From Grifola frondosa (taxonomy: Eukaryota; Basidiomycota; Agaricomycetes; Polyporales; Grifolaceae), in assembly GCA_001683735.1 (NCBI GenBank), contig LUGG01000005.1:1674001-1738000 (forward strand): a DNA stretch of 64,000 nucleotides, in the 5' to 3' direction. The position numbers and the translations under genes are program-made. Below are positions 1-12,229 of this stretch, piece by piece; positions within the stretch are counted from its first letter, which is position 1, and every line of letters starts with the position of its first letter. The notes below the pieces were generated by a model, which made no database searches, was not told the origin of the DNA, and saw only the letters and a program-made list of their open reading frames with translations.

Positions 1-489
1 ACGGAAGTGTCTAAAGAGGCGGTGAAGTGCGTAAAGAGGCGATGAATTTTGCTGCGCTCATAGTGAACGCTGACATCGCTGCGATCGACTGTCGGTCAGT
101 GATGCCCGTCATGCGTTCAGCACGTCGCGCAGTGCGTGCGGCTAAGCACAGCACATCTCTGAGCACTGTCAGTGTGATCTTGGAGATATCTGTCTTTCAG
201 GAACTGCGGGATTGCCGAAAGCTATTATTCCAGAACCACATCATTCTAAGCAAATTTAAAACATAGAGAACATGGGACAATATATACCACGCAAACAATC
301 CACGCGCTTTTTCAATCGAGACGCCCACAGCGAGAAAGCAACTTCGTCCGCGAGATTCACGGTCGCACTGCCACCGTTCACGAAGCGCGTTCACAGTCGC
401 TCGTTCCCACGGCCTTCCGCATCTGGTTGAGCGCCCACGTGAGCGCCGGGACCCCTTAGGAAATGGCCTGAATTATATCCTTCAGTTTG
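1..489. other. Unassigned sequence left of the tandem array
   Basis: This stretch has no recognisable counterpart elsewhere in the window. Reading frames are short (at most 79 codons), carry no motif I recognise, and no convincing exon chain was found. Similarity to the array begins at about 490, at the sequence around the words 'ataggtatcatat', which recurs at 13950 and 56160. It may be flanking DNA or a rearranged end of a further unit. Confidence 0.4.
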
Positions 490-612
490 GGGAGTCAGTC
501 ATAGGTATCATATATCATAGCTCGCGTCGAATATGAGGATAAAGATGTGGCATGCAGGGGGAGGCTGGGGCAAAGGTGAACGTCGGGAGAAAGGCCCCAG
601 GGCCAGCGCTTG

Positions 613-1218
613 GGGCCTAAGGCTTGACGCGGACTGACGCGGTTAGCGCTAAGGGCGTCTATTTGGCTACGCGGACTGACGCGACGAGCAAGCTTATCTA
701 CGAAATAATATTATACTACACTATCTCATACATTTATATGTATCTTGACTGTCTAGAAGAGCATTTGCCACTTATGGCATGCCAGTGAACACGAGGAGAA
801 AATCATACAGTGTTTACTATTCATGTTCAAGCTCTTCCATCCGGGCCATCGGGAGCTTCTTGAGGATCGGGCCCATATGTCCGGATGTACGTTAATATAT
901 AGCGCGCGAAAGTCCTGTGAGAGGAAGGCGCATAAGCGGCGTTCGGAGGCCAGGATGCTCGTCTCACCATTCCTCCTGTTCATGTGATTCGGGCTTCGCA
1001 ATCTTCAGTCAGGGACACTGCAACTCGGGCGAGAGTCGGGGTGGCGAACTTGCGGTAAATAAGACTTTTGAGGAGATTTTCACAGATATATTTTGTGTAC
1101 CTAGATGTACACCTGGAAAGTAATTAGAAATCAATTGTGCGAATATGGTAAAAGATCGACATACTACATGACAAGCTACATTTCGGAGGACGTTGACCAC
1201 GGCACTTTTACCAGGCCC
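613..1218 (-). mobile_element. Non-autonomous deletion derivative of the MULE
   Basis: The left end (613 onward, GGGCCT followed by repeated GACGCGGACTGACGC words and the segment around 645-690) is the reverse complement of the right end of the large MULE at 46860-47001. The right end (1191-1218) is the reverse complement of the large element's left 29 bp (20890-20918). The interior, about 870-1190, is the reverse complement of roughly 21904-22250. The junction at 1190/1191 joins the left terminal repeat directly to the sequence at 21904, so the element arose by internal deletion. Flanks CCAGCGCTT and GCAGCGCTT (603-611, 1219-1227) look like a 9-bp target duplication with one mismatch. It has no coding capacity. 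Confidence 0.85.
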
Positions 1219-1236
1219 GCAGCGCTTCGTTCTGTG

Positions 1237-1659
1237 AGGCCCCGGGCAACTCCACTATATGTTTGTCCGCCGGAATTCTCAAACGCCCTCAAAAAGGCAA
1301 ACTTTTCGGCCTCAAATATGCTAATTTGGACAAGGAAATGTGTCACGTGTCACCGCATTATGGAATGTCACAGGTTTGTCACTCGTTTGTATTGACCTCC
1401 AAATCGTAAACTGCGCATTTGGACAGGAATGAGTCTCTGTAGAGTTCGCCCTTATACATCCCCACCTTTTGGTCATTCTGACTGTAAAATCTGGAAAATT
1501 TTCCAGCTGATGGCTGTCAAAAAGGCTAAACGGACAAGGATTTGAGTCTTTTGCACCAATTTTGAGGGTAAAATAGGCTAAGTCGGACAAGTTTTGGCTG
1601 ATTTTTCGCCCTCAAGAAGGCTAATTTCGGACAAACGTATAGCGGAGTTGCCCGGGCCT
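1237..1659. mobile_element. MITE with about 30-bp terminal inverted repeats
   Basis: The ends are inverted repeats sharing the word GGGCAACTCC followed by a C/A-variable stretch and TTTGTCCG: left 1237-1272, right about 1628-1659. They differ by a few substitutions and one extra C on the left. The interior has spaced repeats of 'aaggc(t/a)aa...ggacaag' and no reading frame of note. Flanks GTTCTGTG (1229-1236) and GTTTTGTC (1660-1667) match at 6 of 8 positions and could be a decayed duplication. It lies only 18 bp from the end of the MULE derivative, in the same leader block. Confidence 0.75.
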
Positions 1660-2329
1660 GTTTTGTCCTCCTTTGTACTTAACGCTTCTTCTGTTCACCT
1701 TCCTCTTCCATACGACATTCCTCTCATGCGCAAACCTGCTGATAGATTGCATCCTGGATCGCACACTGTGAACAAGCAGAGGACATACATGTAGTCGCCA
1801 ACCTTCGAGCTCCCTTAGTCTTTGCCCTGCTTTGGCTGTATTCTTCTCCGTCCTAGGCGAATCTGCGATTCCCCTCGTATGTCCTCTCAATGTAGCCATC
1901 TTGTGATCACAGATCCATCTCCTCAATGTAGTTATTGCACAATGCTCTCACCAACGCAGTCCACCTGATCGCACTCACCTCCTTATATAGTCGTTACCGT
2001 GCCAGTATGTGCACGCTCATCTGTTCTCATCATCTCCACCTCTTCATGCAAGTTTCCGAAGCCACGTACTCTACTCTGAATACGAGCTGGATTGCCGTCG
2101 GAAATGTAGATTTATCGCTGTCTTTGTATTCAGCACCGAAGTTGCCTCTCCTAGTGCACTGATATTGTACAATGTGAGTAAATCGTGTGGGCTTCGAGCG
2201 ATGAGCGGTCGCTGTGTCCTGACCAATCCTGCAGCACTGGTTAGCTACGACTTACTCGGAAGTATGCAGACGTCTATCACGCAATTGCTGTTCCAGGCCA
2301 AATGGTAGAACTATGTATCAAACAGCAAA

Positions 2330-3350
2330 TGCACCATTAAACTGTTCCAGACAAGCTCAATCGTTCTGTTTTTTTCCCGCCCGCCTTCGGACTTTCAAGA
2401 ATCTCGCCTGGCGTGAATGATTTCTCGAGGAGGTTTTTGTGCATGGATGACGCACGCGTTTACATCCTGCGAAGACCGTGATGGTCCCCTCCCACTTCTA
2501 TGAGCCGGCACAACGAAGACACACGATCGGACGACTGTATTTTGCAGTGTGCGTGTTCGGGTGGCCGAAGTCCGCTTTCTGAAGTTCTATGATGTTCGGT
2601 ACAACAATACGCGGAGTTGGACTTTGCTGTACTTCGCTGGTAATATTAGCTGCCGCGTGACGGCGGAGCATCGCTGCAACTCCACCGTGGACGCAGCACA
2701 TCGCTCGATGCGTGATTCTGTGTTCGTCAATGTGCAACCTCGACCGCGGGTCGCCACTCGTTCTGTTCCTACCTCATTTGGCGAGCAACCAGCTTACTGT
2801 GGTTGATACACAGCCTGTGCTTCGACGTCCTTCCGACGTCCCGTTCGACGATGCGCTGTCTATTTACAACCATCTTGATTTCGTGCTGTTGTATCATGTT
2901 CGGAGATGTCGTGGCTGATCAAGCTCTTTTCTTTATTGTTCATCTTACTGATGTCCGGCATGGTTGCTGGATACATGTTCAATATTTTCAGAAGCGATGT
3001 CATTGCAGTCTCCTGATCTCAACCATCGAATGAACCTTCCAACGTTCCTCGCATCCTCCGGGGTTCAAACCGTGACATGCTGCCATCTTAAGTGAGCCTT
3101 ATCACCAGTATTTCAGTATGGAGTGGCGTGCTGAGGTGAGATCTGTGCGTTGGTACGTCCTCTGCCATTGGGCCATTTCATGTAATTTCGTAGTGTTTTG
3201 TATGCAACTGTGCCTCCGGGAGTATCACAGCATAGATGCGGTCAATCAGATCGTAACAGCGAGCAGATGCCAACGCGGTGATGTTGTCCTCGAGGGTGAA
3301 TATAAGAGTAGGATCTCTCCACTAAAGCATTGAGTCCCCAGTCTTTCAAA
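2330..3350 (+). other. U block upstream of DUF6533 copy 1
   Basis: This block of about 1 kb precedes each of the four DUF6533 genes (also 14700, 47760, 56950). It carries short plus-strand reading frames that partly match between copies, for example a segment ending in FYEPAQRRHTI. These are interrupted differently in each copy and I recognise no family. The 3' part supplies the promoter, with AATATAAGAG at 3299-3308, about 50 bp before the start codon. It may be a decayed neighbouring gene plus promoter. Confidence 0.4.
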
Positions 3351-3357
3351 CTACCTC

Positions 3358-5080
3358 ATGTCATTCACCGTCAGCATCGAGGAGGATCAGCAATGTGAGT
3401 GGTGCTCACTGCATATTTCCTAATTCAATATATCCCACCACACAGCTTCATCACGATATGTTGTTTTGTGTCGGCGGCCGGTGAGTGTTTCACTTATGAT
3501 CTCGAGTCATTCCCATATTCCCATTTGTCGCAGCTCTGCTGGTCTATGAGTACATTATTACCTTTGATCGTGAATATCAGCTTGTTTGGAGGCGCCGATT
3601 TTCTGCCGCTACCGTAGTATTCTTGCTATCAAGATACCCTATTCTTTTGGCGAATATTGTCAGCCTTTCAACCATATATCCAATGTCATTGAGGGTACAG
3701 TTCTCATTCTATTCCTGTAGATGGTCTTAGCTCACTCAAAATTTCCAGAGCTGTTCTGCATTGGGTTGGTTGACCACAGTTTTGGGGTTCATTCTTTGTT
3801 TTGCTTTCGGCCGGTGAGTATTCATCGGTCGTATGATATTCACACTCCTGACTGACCATTTGTATTCTGTGAAGCATTCTCAAGTCTCCGAGTGTATGCC
3901 TTGTCTGGCCGTGAATGGAAAATCACTTCATTGGTATGCATCCTGTTACTGTTTAGCTTTGGCTATTCATTGTGTGAGCCCTGTCCTCCGCATTGAGCTT
4001 GGCATGTAACTGAAATAGCACATATATATCTAGTTTACCCATGTCCAGCAAGTGATGGTTGATGCTCCACCTCCGTTCAATTGCACAGCAGAGGATTTGT
4101 CTGAACCAGCGCTCACAAAAGTGTCAGTGAAATTAGTCCATGTCACTACATCTTGTCGACTGAATTGGTGTGTCATAGATGTATGTAATGCGGCTGGTCT
4201 CATATTGCTCAAGTGCTCAGCTCACGCAATATGCCTAGTCGGGTATGTAGAGCGTGCGACAACAATCACTGCGGAAGTACTTGTCCTTGCAGTGACTGTG
4301 CACCAAACATACTGGAGAAGACAAGGTGCCGGAAAGACTACTCTTCAAACTCCATTGCACTCTTTGATATTGAGGGATGGTCAGTATCAATGCCTGCCTC
4401 GATATCTTCACCAACCTGATGTACCTCCATCAGGTACAATATACTTCTTGTGAGTTATCAATAGTTTAGATAAGACAGGCCTGGTGTTATTTTAACAACG
4501 ATGCACCTCATAGAGCCCTATTGATCTTGAATATTGCAGATATCATACTCGCATATTTGGGAGAAATTTTTGTAAGTATATCTGTCTGGCATCCCTGCCG
4601 ATACTCGCTGACGGGAGCGATGTACCATTATCAGCAATCCTCTACCTTTATTGACACATTCATTAACCCGTCAGTAACCACGAATTAGTATTCCCTTTCA
4701 TTCTAATTAGACATCGGTTATGATACTACAGCATAACAACAATTATCATATCACGGTTCATGCTCAATCTCCGCGAGGTTGATGCATCCCAGCGCGGCCC
4801 TGAAGACTCAAGTCGCTCATCGTTTGTCGGCTCTGTCCAGTTTGCAGCTTTCGTCGAGCCCCTCGGTGCCCCTCTGGAGCACGAGTTCTCATTCTCTGCG
4901 ATCGATCCCGGCTCCTCAGACGAGCAGAGAGAGGAAGGAGAGAACGAGCACAGGACGTACCGGACCAAGACCAAGAAATGGCTTCAGGCCATGCTAGCGC
5001 TCTCGCGCCATCTGAAGCCGAACCTGGTCCATCTGGAGTCAGGGCGTGAGCTAGGACAGGGATATTTTTGGTTAGTATGA
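3358..5080 (+). pseudogene. DUF6533 membrane protein, copy 1, frameshifted
   Basis: This copy is the paralogue of the intact genes at 15783 and 48790 and has the same 11-exon plan. Exon 3 (about 3536-3705) still encodes the DUF6533 signature (YEYIITFD, LVWRRRF). Exons 6 and 7 encode the later membrane segments, and the last exon holds ISRFMLNLR. Three lesions are visible by alignment to the intact copies. Exon 1 (3358-3394) is one base short, exon 4 (3749-3813) is one base long (65 against 64), and the last exon has lost one base near 4950, so the tail is read in another frame until 5080. Exons 2 and 3 are therefore out of frame with the start. The family is a multi-pass membrane protein of unknown function in agaricomycetes. 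Confidence 0.8.
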
Positions 5081-5089
5081 TGTTGCTTT

Positions 5090-5900
5090 CTCGTTGATAC
5101 CTTACATACGCTAACGCTGACTTTAGAAGAAAGATGCTTGCGGGAACTGGAGTGCGTCTGGAGTTGGGCATAGTATGTCGATGTTTTCTTGGATAATGAA
5201 CTTGCTGTCATAATTTATAGAGACCGAATCATATGCACTAAACCACCATCGCTATCCCATGTATATTCACTATTTAATGCTTGGATCAATCATACAGAAG
5301 CCATATCTTATACAGGTTCGTCGGGATCAATCGCTCACTCACTGATGAAGCGTTCATCATGGCGCACAGTAAATGGAAAAGGGACGATTGTGTTCATGCA
5401 CGGTATCCAACACCCGTTCGATGACGCTCTCAGCGACCTACAGTCGATGTGCCAGAACTATCGGTGGCGAGCGCATATGCTTTAGCACGAGCCAAAAGAA
5501 AACGTGTATACTGTTCACACGAGATATGCTGCGCTCGAACCATACGAGTTCTACGACGCACTGCTCAGCTTTGCTCTTTATGGTTCTATAAATATGAGAC
5601 TCACAATCTAAGATGTAGATGGGGGAAGCGGGCGACCTCATTTTCGCCCTCTTCTGTGACCACTACCTTCCCCATATCTGATCCGACCTCAGCTCGCAAT
5701 TCCATGCGAAGCCCGAGTCACACACACTGCATGCGCGGTCAGGGATGCTAGAGGACCTCATTGCGTAGTGGACAACGCGCATGTGTCCGCGATGAATCGT
5801 GGACAGTGAGAGCCCAGTCCAGCAAACAGATGTAGCAGAGTTCCCGAGTCACTGGGTCCGTCGCCGCATAACTAGGACTACAACCACGCTCATGAGAACG
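5090..5900. other. D block downstream of DUF6533 copy 1
   Basis: This segment is conserved after every DUF6533 copy (also about 17500, 50500 and 59700). It starts with a possible intron (acceptor near 5127) and runs into AT-rich DNA with short, non-conserved frames. It is probably the 3' untranslated region and spacer before the convergent transcription-factor remnant. I see no gene in it. Confidence 0.4.
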
Positions 5901-6189
5901 GCACAAGTGAGTGAGCCAGAATCCGCCGCTCTGAAAACACACGAGTCAAATTCATTGCATATCCAACGCGCACGATATTTAAAATTTAAAAACACCACTC
6001 ATCATCAGCAACAGATATACAACGCGCGACCACTGGCCCATGAACGGTGGTGCAACAGCGCCGTCTGAGCCCACGACAACCCGCATCTCAACTCGCGATA
6101 ATAACACCTACCTAACTGCACTCCCCTATCCGCTCATTCGTAATCTGCGAAAATATCTCATACGAGCCATTCACGGTCAACCAGAGCTT

Positions 6190-7810
6190 CATCAAGCTCT
6201 GCACGAGCACACGCATCCGTGAGCAAGTCATTCAACCACGAGCGGGCGCATGAGTACATACCTACTCCTGCATCCGTCGCACGATCGACGACGGGTTGAA
6301 CATCCTGCGGTCGCCCGCACACATACCGAGCTCCTCCACGGTGAACGCGGGCGGCGAGACGATGCTCAGATCGAGGAACGGCGGCGGCGGCGGCATCATC
6401 GGCTGCTCTACGCCCGGCGGCATCGCGGGCAACATTTCGTTCGGCGCCAACCCGACCTTGTGTCGCAGGTTCGCGAGCATGATGGGCAGCGTGAGCGTGT
6501 ATCTACATGTAAGTGAGCGCGCGTGCGAGAAGAGGGAGAAAGGCGGGAGGCTCACCGTTCGGCGGCGACATAGGAGAGCACCTTGCAAAGCAGCTCGACC
6601 TGTACGGTGATTGCACCAAGATCGAGCGGGAAACAGGTTAGCTATCTCCAGCAAAACGATCACAGAGAAAGCGCCATGGACAGGATGTCGTTCAGGGCGT
6701 ACCACGGCACCAGTACGCAGTCCACAGCATGCAAGGGGCGCTGGGACGCAACTGTAAGTGGGGGAATCGAGTAGGTTCATGATGTAGTTCGGCGCGGAGC
6801 CCTTGAACCGGAGCGCGACCTCGCGGTGTTCGAGCAGCATCTTGTTCCACGACACGCAGCACAGCGCAACGCACGCGAGTCACAGCTTCGCTAGTGCAGC
6901 TGGTCCGTCAGGATCTTGCGCGGGAGCACATCTTCGTCCGTCGTTTGCCTTACGTTCGCCGTAGACAGTATAGTGAACAGGAGACGACCACAAATATGGT
7001 GGAACTCGCCATAGTCCGCAAATCACTTGTTGGGAGCGACGCTGGCGTGCTAGATGAATGCAAGCCTATTACGGTTGATTTGATCATTCAGCGAGGAGAG
7101 CGTCTCATAAATTTGCGCTGCACTAGAATGTGAGCAGGAAGAGATGAAGTCATGATGGTCACACGTACTTTTTGCGCGATTAACTGGACCTGAGAAATGA
7201 ATCACACGTCCGTCGGAGACACGATAGAGTGCGAAAGGAGTATGCAGTATTGTCTAATCGAGCTCTCATCACGAAGGACGATCGGACGTCCAGCACGCAG
7301 GCTCATCCTGCCAAAGTCAGAGCGTACGCATTATAATCAAAGGGGTAACGTACTGGTGGGAAACCAATATCAGCACAGCCAAATCGATGTGGATACAACC
7401 GCGATATTGAACGCAATGTGAGGGACCTGAAGCTAGAAAATACGAGAGAGTCCGATGCCCACGGAGAATCCATTGTTCTTCTTCAGTCCGTCTCTTGCCG
7501 TCGTCATCTGTTACCTCTCCAGCACACGACGCAAGCCGAAAACCAGCACCATGCATGTCGCATGCCAGCTCGACAGCCATCCATTCATGCTCCTAGGCCC
7601 CACGCACGAACTCCCGTCACGCCCACGACGCATACGCGACAAAAGCGTACCTTAACTGTCTGCCTCCTTGCGCACGATGGGGCCAAACAGCGATGAGTGC
7701 GCAGTGTTGTGCGCCTCGTCGAAGAAGCGGTAAAAGGTATGAATGAGCGCGCCGTCCCGCTCAGATTTTCACTGCGATGGCGAGAATCGCATAGAATGTC
7801 CACCGCGTGT
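6190..7810 (-). pseudogene. PrtT-like fungal transcription factor remnant 1 (Fungal_trans domain)
   Basis: Read on the minus strand, this has the order of a fungal-specific transcription factor regulatory domain. About 7810-7690 gives ILAIAVKI and FYRFFDEAHNTAHSSLFGP, 7560-7450 a decayed 'DDGKRRTEEE' segment, 7340-7130 SQV..IAQ and QIYETL. About 6930-6780 follows with CVALCCVSW..MLLEHREVALRFKGSAP-like sequence, and 6480-6270 gives LANLRHKVGLAPN, LDLSIVSPPAFTVEELG and MFNPSSIV. The frame breaks between these pieces, with a stop at the end of the first. No Zn2Cys6 cluster is seen at the 5' side. Family assignment rests on recall of agaricomycete PrtT-like proteins, not on a search. Confidence 0.6.
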
Positions 7811-8132
7811 GCTACACGAGTGCTCCATAGGTACCATAGCTCAGGTCGAATGCTAGGATAAAAATGTGGCATGCCGAGAAGAAGCTGGGGGAAAAGTGAA
7901 CGTCAAGAGTTTAAAGGCGCTATGGCCCAGACGCTCGCGTTCCTGCCACATGCCTCCTCCTTAGTACTTAACGCTTCTCAATGTCTCTTCGCTGTCCAGT
8001 GTCCACCTTTCTCTCAGGCGCATTGCGCAAGCCTGCTGATAGATTATATACTGCATCGCACATCAGATGAACTAGTAGAAGACATAGTTGCCAATCTTCG
8101 AGCTCTCTTTGCTCGGCTTTGGCCGTACTCTC

Positions 8133-10517
8133 CAGTGTTGTGGCGGTCGCACGACCGGTCGCCGACCGGGTGGTCTGGTCGCAAATTCGGTCGAAGCAAT
8201 CAAAGACGACCGTGTCTTTCCCACACTTGGTACGACCAGTCGACAGCACTTCGACAGCGCTGGACGCTCCTACCAAAAACGTACCCAAACCCGCACTGCA
8301 CATCAGGCGAAATTTGCCCTTGGGGAAATCCGCGGCAAATCTAAAATTTCCTGAAGTTATCCTTTCAATTTCCTCTCTGGGAAATTTGTCGCAAATCAGC
8401 ATCGAATGAGCCATTTCTTGTGAATTTCCCTTGAATTTCCTGTTCGAGCTAGCGCACGCCTGCCTGGCTGCACCGTTGCTTGGTATTTACTAGAGAATAT
8501 ATATATATATATGTATGCACAGATATACTCATAGCCAGCTAGTTATAGAGCTCGAGTTGATGTAGTACATACATGAGAGCAGCTGGATCCGCTCGAGTCT
8601 GAACATTCAAGGATATATGTAACATGCCACTGAAAGAAGCCAGGTAGGATCTGCAGGTTCGACGTGTGCGGTATACGTAGAGGCCTATAGCAACATGATG
8701 AATAAGTCCGAATGCACGATATCTCGTAACACACTCACTGCTACAGCCCGCATGCCCGCCGGGTAGCAGAAGCCATGTCCGTCCCGCACAGAGTTCCGCC
8801 ATCGCCGTCAAGCGCACCGGTATCCAAACGACCCAGAACGGCCACACAGCCGTCGACAGCGGGAGCCGGTAGATTGCCACAGTTTCTCTCCCCATTTTTA
8901 AACAGCCTCTTTCCCCGCATCCTCAGCTTCACCCCACTGCAGCCCACACAACGTATACCTCGAGCACGGCCAAATGCCTAGCCGCGAAGAACGGTATCGT
9001 GCGGAACATGTCGAGCACGTCCTTCCTGCAACCGTGATGAATCATGAATACATCGGAGCGAGACGCAGTCGCTCGCGCGTACCTGGATGCCCAGCCGTCG
9101 CGCCGCTGGATGGCCCATATGCGCGCGTATCGTCCTGCATGGAAGGCACGCACCCGGGTATGGCAGGATCGCCGGGTCGATGAGTACGAGCGACGAGAAG
9201 AGCACTGGGTACATGATTGCTGTGAGCATCCTGTGCGAGCTGCCGGGTGGTAGTGTTCATGAGCACCGAGCGCGAGCGGGAGGAGTAACGGTGCTTACAT
9301 GGTGTAGTCGCCGAAGGAGTATCTCACGCCGAGGTGCGTGCGCTCGTGGAGCCCGTGCTGGATGTGGGAGGCGGCAGTTGAGTCGGGGAGGTGTGGGAGG
9401 TGCATTGGCAAGGGAGAGGCATATAAAATAATGGATTGCTTAATGATAATGGTATTGTACCAGCAATTATTCACGCACCAGGAGCTTTCATGACTTTCTC
9501 TCGCCGACACACTTCCACTGGACTGGGGAAATCACCAGCAAGATGATGTCGTTGACAAGGATGTCCTCCAATGCAACACCCTACTTGTCTGCGATGTCGA
9601 ATGCAATCGCCTCGCGTCTCGTCAAGGCGCTCTCCAAGTACGTATGAATTTGACAAAGACAGAGCGTTGATCTGCCGCTCTTGCTTGGTTGCGATGATCT
9701 GACAGCAAGTCAGCACAACATCCAGTGTACACAGACGCAACAGCTCACTGAAGACGTTCACTGCATCGGATCAGTGCTGGGGAGGCAGCCGACTTGGGCT
9801 CGAGCTCCATTGATGTGCACGCCGTGGTTGCACGTCCTCGATCGCGTCGATATGTGCAACGAGAATGTCCGTATCAGTATATGCTACGAAAAAAAGTATC
9901 CTGGCTGCCAAGACATACCTGAGAGTATCGGCAGAGTAATATAATCCTCTATTGACATGAATATTGTCGAATACGTTCTCGACACTGGAACGTAGCAGGG
10001 CGTTAGAAATGTTAAGTTCGAGCGAGATATCAGAATCAGGGCTGCGCGAGCACAGCATGCTTGCTTGGTGGAAGGTTCACATCTGCAGTGCCAAGGTTGG
10101 AAAATGAAGGAGAGGGCGAGCGCGAAACTCGGAAAGCCGATGGGCAGTGTTGTACAGAGACCAAGGCAAGAGTACCGGTAGACGCGACTTAGATGCGACA
10201 ACGCGTCACATGATCGATTGATCATCCATAACTTTTCCTGCGAAGGAAAAGCAAAGGAAATATGAATTCTAGCAAATACGTAGGAAATCTGTGGGAAATT
10301 CAAGATTTCCCCCTCATTTCCCGGCGGCAAATTTTGCCCTGACATGCAGTGCCGACGACTTGCTTTTCGACACGCGGTCAAGCCGGGCCGTGTTTCCTGC
10401 GACCGAACGACTCGTGGGAAAAGACACAGAAATTATCGGTCTGCGACCGGTCGTGCAACCGGTCGCAGACTCTGCAACCGTGTCTTGTGCGACCGGTCGC
10501 CGACCGTCACATCACTG
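8133..10517. mobile_element. Non-autonomous hAT element with subterminal inverted repeats
   Basis: The element begins CAGTGTTGTGGCGGTCG and ends with the inverse of CAGTGATGTGACGGTCG, and is bounded by a perfect 8-bp duplication, GTACTCTC (8125-8132 and 10518-10525). The TIR start CAGTG and the 8-bp duplication are hAT hallmarks. Both ends carry palindromic GCGACCGGTCGC words and a few hundred bases of related AT-rich sequence in inverted orientation (about 8290-8460 and 10200-10340). The middle, about 8460-10200, has short frames on both strands, the longest useful one on the minus strand near 9470-10058, but no transposase signature. An (AT)n run lies at about 8492-8511. Confidence 0.88.
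8460..10200. other. Internal cargo of the non-autonomous hAT, unassigned
   Basis: This segment lies between the subterminal repeats of the hAT and has no counterpart elsewhere in the window. The minus strand has two successive frames (10058-9771 and 9761-9471) that could be exons of one captured gene fragment. The second begins with hydrophobic sequence such as NVFSELLRLCTLDVVL. I recognise no domain. It could be captured host DNA or the decayed core of the parent element. Confidence 0.35.
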
Positions 10518-10984
10518 GTACTCTCCCGTTCCTAGGCGAATCCGGTCCCCCTCGCGTGTCCTCTCAACATATGTGACCTTGCATTTCACAAATCTACTCC
10601 GCACAATGTTTGCGCACCCCTGCTCTCACCAACGCTATCTCACACTCCACCTGATCACACTCACCTACTCATATAGTCGTCACCATGTTGTTGCGTGCGC
10701 GCTCGTGCTGTTCTCATCATCTCCACCCCTTCGTGCAAGTTCCCGAAGCCACGCGCTCTGCCTGACTAGTAGCTGGATTGCCGACGCGGAACTGTGGAAT
10801 GTATCGCTATATTCGGCACCGAAGTATGTTTGCTAGTGGTGTGCTCATGCTGTGTAATGTGAGTAAATCAATGAACCATGCGTGCTTCGAGAGATGAGCG
10901 GTCATTGCATCCTGCAGCACTGGCTAAACTCTAGGCTCCCGACTGACTCAGTCGTCTAGTACCACCGTCAGCGCTTATGCAAAA

Positions 10985-11620
10985 TTGAAGGTTGTCGGCC
11001 TGGTGTATGGTACTGCTGGAATACAAGCCCAACCCCTACGAATACGCAGTCATCCAAGGTCGATCCGAAAAGCACTGAATGCGTACTGCGGACCTCGTCG
11101 TCCTAGACGAGTTGCTCGGAGCCCCCGCTCGTCAGTGCTGTCACTACGTTCGTCGTTTGAAGCAACTTCTTGCGCATAATGCTGGTGACGGATGCCCTAT
11201 ATGCTAGCAATATAGTGACTCCGTGAAGCAACGTCATCTCCGATATCTGCCACTGGTCATCCATTGCCATCGCACAGCTCGCGTTCGTATCTGTCTCCGC
11301 TTCTCAGCTTGTTCGAGGTATCCTTGTGCTTGCACCAGATCCTCGGATCTCATACTGGACAGCACGCTCTCCATGTGCACAACCACGGTATATTGGCGAT
11401 GTCTCGTCTCGTGCATGTTCGCTGCATGCTTGTCTTGAAGTTAATATCTTACCAAGTGCTAACCCGTTTTCCATTTCTGAGGATCCGCACGGGACCACGT
11501 ACGAGGTGTCCATCACCCCGAACAAAGAAGACGCATCGATATCCGCGATGCAGTTATGGCAGACGGCGGGAAGCGTAGCTACCAGGGGTGAGATCATGCA
11601 CTGAAGCAGAGAGAACATAT
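10985..11620. other. X block, copy 1
   Basis: This block is specific to B units, with copies at about 53230 and 62920. Overlapping open frames exist on both strands and stay open in all three copies (plus 11326-11604; minus 11618-11304). The shared words on the plus strand include EDPHGTTYE and MQLWQTA, and on the minus strand DSSYVVPCGSS. Because both strands stay open with few stops I cannot tell which, if either, is coding, and I recognise no family. The tail to about 11960 is also repeated. Confidence 0.35.
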
Positions 11621-12229
11621 GCAGTAGCGCGACAGGAAATTTAGAATTAGGAATGTACTACCATAACGCTATCAGTTGACGCCCGAGATGCTCCCTCGCT
11701 TTGCTACGGTCAGGATCTGTATAACCTGAACATCACAGCACGCACTTGGCCATGTCGTGCACAACTGCTGACAACCGACTACTCCTCACACACCGCCGCG
11801 GCACAAGAAGGTACAAGTACTTGAAATTATTGAACCTCTTTCAACCCGATCACTTTGATCCAGATATACATATCGATCACGTCGGATCTGGCAACTCCCA
11901 ACGTAGTCATCGAGATCCGAACGCAAACCGTCGCTTGGCTATCTGCAGAACCAGGACTAGTACTACAACCATTGCGCGGGTACGAACGGCACGAATGAAT
12001 GAGCCAGAACCCGCCCTCTGAAAACACGTGTTCTCCTCGCAGTCGAATACAAATTCATTGCACGTCCAACGCGCATGAGATAAACCAACCTATCATCAGC
12101 AACAGAAGTCCACGACAACTCGCACCTCAACTCACGATAATCACACCTAACTGCATTCCCCCATCCACCCATTTGTATTCGCAATCTGCAAAAATATCCC
12201 ATCCGAGTCATTCACGTTCAACCAGAGAT

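Larger units (their letters stand above)
490..7860 (+). repeat. Tandem unit A1 (L-U-DUF6533-D-TF)
   Basis: This is the first A-type unit. Its leader block L (490-612, then 1660-2330) is split by two small transposons. It continues with U (about 2330-3350), the DUF6533 copy at 3358-5080, a downstream block D (about 5090-5900) and a minus-strand transcription-factor remnant. The same order and orientation recur at 13940, 20780 (expanded by the transposon nest) and 56160. Boundaries are read by eye from where similarity starts and stops, so they are good to a few tens of bases only. Confidence 0.75.

Noticed and set aside
10985..11620. X block as a protein-coding gene
   Set aside because: Frames stay open on both strands in all copies and no domain or splice pattern favours either, so no coding call is made.
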